Shown in pieces: positions 60,001-64,000 of a DNA stretch of 64,000 nt (positions within the stretch are counted from its first letter, which is position 1; each line of letters opens with the position of its first letter). Position numbers and translations under genes: made by a program. The notes under the pieces are model-generated. The model was not told the DNA's origin. It made no database searches and worked only from the letters and a program-made list of their open reading frames with translations. Origin of the DNA: Axinella damicornis (lineage: Eukaryota > Porifera > Demospongiae > Axinellida > Axinellidae); NCBI GenBank assembly GCA_963931865.1, contig OZ007518.1:9786361-9850360 (forward strand). The letters run 5' to 3'.

Positions 60001-62174
60001 GGTCTATTATAGTATAATCATGCATGACTTGTGGTTTTGATCGCCCACACGCAATTAAATTTCTCACGTGACAAAATATCCCAGGCTCTCCCCCTTTCTC
60101 TCAATTTTTGTTCACGCGTGGGAGAGCCTGGGAACGAGGCTAATTCCAGTGTAGGGGAATTTATAATTGACTGGTACATGCATATTTATAATTTGTCAGC
60201 AGCTTATTCAACAAGTCTGTTCTAAACTGCTGCATTAGTGCACTTCATAGCTACTACATGCACTATGGCACTATAGTGTACCTGTAAATAATTTGGCTCC
60301 ACAAAGTCTGGAAGGCGCCAAATATTTCAAAGTGCAGCTGCTGTAGATTTCCATAGTGACAGTGTTGAGTTGTTTGCAAGAGGAGTTCTAGCTGAGTAGC
60401 TCCTAGCTAGCTAGCTAGCTGTTTTAGCTTTGTTGCTGGTTTAGTGAGTCAGGCTACAGTAGAGAATTGTCTGAGGGCTAGTTGCTAGCCAAAAATACGG
60501 TAAGCTCAAACTTGTGTTCAAGTTTCCTAGCTAGTTGGATAGCTCCATGTGCAGCTGCCAAATTTATTTTCAGCTTTCCTATGTAAGTTGCCTAAAGAGC
60601 ATCATTTTGAAGGAAGTGCATTTTACCAACTCAAAGCACAGCTATTGCTAGCAAAGTCACAAGCTATGGAGCTATAACTAGCTATGATGGTTGAAACTAT
60701 TACATGTACCATATGTGGGCATTTTTTGTGGTGGAATAAATGTTTGCAGCCATGACTTGCATGGCAACAGCTTCACAAGTCAAAGTTTAGCCGTATCGCA
60801 AACAAATATCCACCACAGACTTGCAAATTATGTATGGTACCTGTCATTACATAAGTATGATGTCATAGGAATTGGTGGAAAATAAAATGCAGCTGTGATA
60901 CTGTGAGCTTGTTACATATTATTTCTCCAGCATCAGGTACTACTAGTACTCGTGAGATTGTGTTAGAAGAGGTAGAATTACAGTAGCTCATTGCGAGAGA
61001 AAAACCCATGCCCCTGGGGCGTCCACCACTTCTATGATGTCATATTATTATTATGAACACTTTAATTCTGCCGTCAATATAGTGCAGGTGTGTTACCATA
61101 CGCTGGAATATACTTTACACACCATGCAATTAGCATTTTGACATAATTAAATTAGCTATTTGTTTACCTACAGCCCATAATAGTTGTTGTACCAACAAAG
61201 AAGCCGCTGCCGGCTGAGAAATTTTCAGTAATGGCCGCTCTATGACACACACTGTGTCTTCTTTATCGCAGGCACGTCCCCCCAGTGGGTTACAGCCTCT
61301 CAGTCTGAGGTGGAGGCGGTACAGAGACCTGCCGTGGGGGATGGTGTCCCCACACTGTGTGATGGTGGAGGAGAAGCTGTACATCGGAGGAGGAGGATAC
61401 AGTGATGGTGACGCATACACAGTCTGTCAGTATGAGTCAGACCAGTGGGTGAGACTGGAACACTATCAATACATGTGGTTTGCAATGGCTGCCGTGAAGA
61501 AGAAGCTCACACTCGTGGGCGGTGCGAATCCATACGGGCTGGTGACCAATGAGATTGCAGTGTGGGAGAGGAAGGGAGTGTCCCACCAGTGGACTCACCC
61601 GTACCCCCCCATGCCCACACCTCGCTGCTGGCCAGCAGTAGCCACACACAACCAGTGGCTGGTGGTGGCAGGTGGGAGGGGTGATGGCTACCGTAACGAG
61701 CTAGCCGCAGTTGACCTCCTCAACACAGACACTCGACAATGGCTGTCCACGACACCGCTGCCAGTGGAGTGCAGTCACGTGACAACCGCCATCGTACAAG
61801 ACGAACTATACCTTGTAGGGGGGACACTGACCACGACACTCGTTGTGTCCCTCCCCGACCTGGTGAGTACTGATAGCGCCAACACTGCCAAGTCATGGCG
61901 CACCCTCCACGCACCTCCACTGGAGAGATCTGCCGCCATCACGCTCCACGGAGCTTTGTTAGCCGTTGGGGGTTACCATGGCAACGATCGCAGTCCAGCC
62001 ATCCACGTCTACCAGCCTGCCACGAACAATTGGAAGCAGGTTGGGGAGTTACCTACTGCACGCTCAGACTGTGCATGCACACTGCTACCTGTACCCAGCG
62101 GTGAGCTCCTGGTTGCAGGAGGACGTGATAGCAATGGCGAACTAACTACACGAGTCGACGTAGCTGCGATGTGA
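51502..62174 (+). CDS. Death-domain / coiled-coil / Kelch protein, copy C
   Basis: Nine exons, 51502-52075, 55322-55582, 55729-55790, 55905-56483, 56577-56936, 57328-57408, 57889-57951, 61174-61227 and 61272-62174, joined in the same phases as copy A, give about 978 residues. All domains are present: N-terminal 1-191, Death to 278, coiled coil about 300-612, proline-rich 613-639, Kelch 679-978. Exons 4-8 and their introns are almost identical to A. Exon 1, the 5' introns and the Kelch loops are not. Its upstream region differs from A and B because the HSD17B12-like segment now lies about 0.9 kb away, so its regulation may differ. Confidence 0.8.
52098..52170 (+). repeat. C47 homopolymer plus (CA)n beside splice donor
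   Basis: 47 C then about 13 CA, the longest of the three alleles. Confidence 0.9.
52238..52355. repeat. (GAGT/GGGT)n microsatellite
   Basis: Shorter allele of the 9,935-10,142 tract, with GTGT interruptions. Confidence 0.9.
52431..52987. mobile_element. Fold-back element with GAATAGACGC motifs
   Basis: Ends TACCGTTTTTTCGCGAATAG and CTATTCACAGAAATATGGTA. Sister of 10,221-10,839 with an internal deletion. Confidence 0.7.
53184..53523. mobile_element. 340-bp MITE with 29-bp inverted repeats
   Basis: CACTGTAAAATGAGAAGGGT / TGTTTTAAC and GTTAAAACAACCC / TTTTCCTTTTACAGTG. Related to the ends of 11,080-11,960 in A. Confidence 0.85.
53725..53880. repeat. Degenerate GCTGCTGCTCCCC tandem repeat
   Basis: Four to five units of AGCTGCTGCTCCCCGATTGC / GTCCGCTTC, about 36-40 bp each with indels, specific to C. 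Confidence 0.75.
54211..54874. repeat. 60-bp hairpin minisatellite, about 11 copies
   Basis: Same hairpin unit as 13,121-13,424 with GTGCACGTG/GTGCACATG and GCGTCC/GCGGCC variants. Reading frames in both directions (RPGNEASSVPASFLGHVHVG) are by-products of the 60-bp period. Confidence 0.95.
55322..55582 (+). CDS. Copy C exon 2: Death domain
   Basis: 87 codons identical in protein to A except for GRGTEAQKIALKYG at the end. Confidence 0.8.
55905..56936 (+). CDS. Copy C exons 4-5: coiled coil
   Basis: Exons 55,905-56,483 and 56,577-56,936. By eye only RTGHQKDSEQ (A has RTGHLKDSEQ) and KLCHASAAL (A has KLCQASAAL) differ from copy A. Confidence 0.85.
57031..57061 (+). repeat. G31 tract flanked by 20-bp direct repeats
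   Basis: Same structure as in A at 15,514-15,607, two G longer. Confidence 0.95.
57328..57951 (+). CDS. Copy C exons 6-7: proline-rich linker
   Basis: Exons 57,328-57,408 and 57,889-57,951, identical in protein to A, including PPVVPPRP. Confidence 0.65.
57530..57647. mobile_element. 118-bp fold-back in intron 6
   Basis: Identical in the arms to 16,049-16,166. Confidence 0.85.
58760..58828. mobile_element. GCCTCGTTCCC hairpin, 3' end eroded
   Basis: Ortholog of 17,277-17,345 with the same missing GAGGCTA. Confidence 0.7.
59213..60004. mobile_element. 792-bp DNA transposon with ~90-bp inverted repeats
   Basis: Same length and position as 17,730-18,521, with only a few substitutions seen (for example AAATGC to AATTGC, GGCGAG to GGCAAG). 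Confidence 0.85.
60081..60142. mobile_element. GCCTCGTTCCC hairpin variant
   Basis: Ortholog of 18,597-18,659. Confidence 0.75.
61174..62174 (+). CDS. Copy C exons 8-9: Kelch propeller
   Basis: Exon 8 (61,174-61,227) and exon 9 (61,272-62,174, 300 residues). Loops: GYSDGDAY, ANPYGL, RGDGYRNE, TLTT, YHGNDRSP and RDSNGELT; pre-strand residues VS, YMW, CW, E, R and RSDC. Some variable sites agree with A, others with B (TLTT, ..SRVDVAAM/..TRVDVAAM ending), so the exon looks mosaic. There is a unique two-residue insertion (LLPVPSGE). Confidence 0.9.
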
Positions 62175-63220
62175 CGTAACCTCATTCCCAGAACACTTCC
62201 TGACATGAGAACGAGTTTTGACACTTGATTTATTTTGTCATGTAAATGCTTTTTTCCTTGTAGACGTTAATTGTTTTGTATTTTTTGTAATAATAATTAT
62301 TTTAATCTGGAAAAATGCTATTGAATAACAAAGCGCGAAATAACAAGCATGAATTTCAACAAAAAGCGCGTTTTATAATTTCTAGCAGCCGACGATACCT
62401 AATAAGTCAACGCACAAAAATATTGAATTCTGCAGCGGTACGTTGCAGTGCAGTGTGTCTGGCGAGATGAGGCTGGCTAGCGAGACTATTGTACGACGTG
62501 CATGGCCTAGGGTGAGCTGAAAACGTATTCTTAGTAGAGAACTGTTAATGTTGGGGCGAACCTAATCTTGAGCGAGCAAGCTGATAGTGCCTACTGCAAT
62601 AGCGATAGCTAATTGTAACTCAATTATATTGTTATGATAGTGGTATTGCCAGACCTAGTATACCTTTGTGTGGCACTGTGAGTAAGTCGTGTGCTGGTGA
62701 TGGTTAGTCTCAGAACCAGACCTCCGTGCGAAGGGTTCCAGGCCGTTCCCACTGCCACTGTTTGATCGCTTGCAGTATGCAGAATATGCCATATTTTGCA
62801 ATGCATACTGCAAGCGATCAAAAACTGGTGGTTGGAATGGCCTGGAGTGGATGGAGATACTGAGAGCTGCGGACACTGAACCAAGAGTTCATGCCATTTG
62901 GAGTGTGCAACTGCCATAGTGATACAGTTTTTACTGCCGCCATCTCAGCAGTATGATATAATTTTAACAAATTATTTGTTTAACACCAAGCGCTAGAGCC
63001 GTGGACAGGCCCCCCTGCACCTGCCATCAGGCACACACATGCGAGGGTCGGTCTTTGCCAGGCAGCCATGTCGATCGTTCACATATGAAACTTGTTCTCC
63101 AGCCCAGATCACAAACGTTCACTAGAGACTGAACTGTGAACTGAGGAAGCATACTCGAGTCTGGAGCTAGGGCCTGCACCCTCCATGAGATAGCCAGGTA
63201 ATTAACACACTGGGTGGGAC
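62175..63220. other. 3' flank of copy C
   Basis: More like B than A just after the stop (TGACGTAACC, TTGTCATGTAAATGC, CTGGAAAAATGCT). A truncated TAGTCTCAGAACCAGACC element is at 62,705 and a hairpin at 62,741-62,842. No other gene. Confidence 0.5.
62741..62842. mobile_element. Hairpin with GATCGCTTGCAGTATGC stem
   Basis: TTTGATCGCTTGCAGTATGC pairs with GCATACTGCAAGCGATCAAA. It has fused with the truncated TAGTCTC element, so the two insertions lie adjacent. Confidence 0.8.
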
Positions 63221-63260
63221 TAGCCTCGTTCCCAGGCGGGGGAGCCTGGGAACGAGGCTA
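63221..63260. mobile_element. GCCTCGTTCCC hairpin, minimal form
   Basis: Ortholog of 22,571-22,609. Confidence 0.85.
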
Positions 63261-63871
63261 GCCTGGGGACCAATATTATTCTGCTGTGGACAGTTTGGGG
63301 GAACAGCTTTTGTGACCTGGGCTTGTAAACAAGTGCCATGGATTGTCCAAGGGCAGCGTTTTGTATGGTCCTGGGGACCAATTAATCTGTCATGGCAGTC
63401 CACAGGGTCCGCTTTGGGGAGACCACTTTGTGCTATGAAGGTTTCATGTTAAGTGGATGCTAAAGATATTCACAGCTGATTGTCCCTCGTCATACTGTCG
63501 AGATGGTGGCAGTAGAAGCTGCACGGCAGTTGCCCCTCATATTGTTACTAGGAATACGTGTCCGCATCATGCCTCGTGCGCACCGCATGCGTACGTGACC
63601 TGACCACGTGCTTATGAGCATGATCATAGTTTGAGAGTTTTCCCCATTCAGTGCCTTGCGGTAATGTGCTCAGTAATCAACTTTTGACCCTCTGCTCAAT
63701 GTCCAACTGTTACATGCAGATCCTCCTTGTGCTGGTGACCTCTGACCCCTCACCTGGTTGCAATGGAGCTGCTCATCGAGTCAGTGATGTACAGTGTACA
63801 GAACATAACTTGACACTCTGTGGTATGTTGCAATGGAGCAGCACTGGAGCTACACCTCAAGTCAGAAAAAA

Positions 63872-64000
63872 ACTGGGATTTCCCCATGGTGTAGCGGTGT
63901 ACAGTAATGGAGCTGCACCAGCAGGACTCTCAGGTAGACCAGCCACTGGCTGATGAGACATTCCTGTCGAAAATTAAAATTTATCTATCTATCTATCTAT
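63872..64000 (+). mobile_element. Putative non-LTR element 3' end with (TCTA)n tail
   Basis: GGGATTTCCCCATGGTGTAG ... CAGGACTCTCAGGTAGACC ... GATGAGACATTCCTGTCG, AAAATTAAAATTTA, (TCTA)n, cut by the window end. It matches 23,230-23,372, so a 53-bp array is expected just outside the window. Confidence 0.5.

Larger units (their letters stand above)
41431..64000 (+). repeat. Tandem duplication unit C (interrupted)
   Basis: Homology to A/B runs from 41,431 to about 42,797, is replaced by unrelated DNA, and resumes at about 51,392 (AATGGGCGCGGCTCA, cf. 31,407). From roughly 55,675 to 61,330 it is almost identical to A 14,200-19,850. The window ends inside its 3' repeat region, so the array may extend further. 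Confidence 0.9.

Overview
The window looks like animal nuclear DNA, most probably from a demosponge; that assignment is inference. Genes are split into short exons with GT..AG introns. One protein architecture joins a Death domain, a long coiled coil and Kelch repeats. The DNA is also packed with short fold-back elements whose arms read TAGCCTCGTTCCCAGGC / GCCTGGGAACGAGGCTA, which I recall from sponge assemblies. I see no bacterial operon, rRNA, convincing tRNA or CRISPR array. All comparisons were made by eye, so identities are approximate.

Layout. The window is a tandem array of one large duplicated unit: A (1-25,410), B (25,411-41,430) and C (41,431 to the window end). Each unit runs in the same order: a shared leader, a 48-bp minisatellite, a gene-poor stretch with fold-back elements, relics of an unrecognised gene, a large plus-strand gene, and (seen complete in A and B) a 53-bp minisatellite. 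In unit C the part from the 48-bp array to just before the large gene is missing. It is replaced by about 8.6 kb of unrelated DNA (42,800-51,390) carrying two head-to-head relatives of very-long-chain 3-oxoacyl-CoA reductase (HSD17B12 family).

The main gene. Nine exons can be joined in consistent phase in A (9,238-20,676) and C (51,502-62,174), giving proteins of about 971 and 978 residues. The order is a novel ~190-residue N-terminal region, a Death domain, about 310 residues of coiled coil, a proline-rich PxxPxR stretch and a six-bladed Kelch propeller. Copy B (31,491-38,233) has lost the proline-rich exons through a 1.5-kb deletion but could still splice in frame. Between copies the Kelch framework is nearly identical at DNA level. 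Replacements and in-frame indels cluster in the loops after each GG and in the residues just before each inner strand, the same face that binds ligand in Keap1. This suggests a diversifying recognition-receptor family signalling through a Death domain, and it is the most interesting thing in the window.

The HSD17B12-like pair. The plus copy (46,919-50,560) has ten good exons but no visible first exon and a Gly-to-Ala change in the cofactor motif. The minus copy (44,542-46,616) keeps an upstream membrane exon but has lost exons 5, 6 and 11 and half of exon 4. A near-identical inverted repeat covers exons 2-3 of both.

The rest is repeats: hairpin MITE-like elements, one 5'-truncated non-LTR retrotransposon, a 792-bp terminal-inverted-repeat element present in A and C but absent from B, and minisatellites of 29, 42, 48, 53, 60 and 71 bp. 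Several of these minisatellites appear to have grown out of transposon ends.
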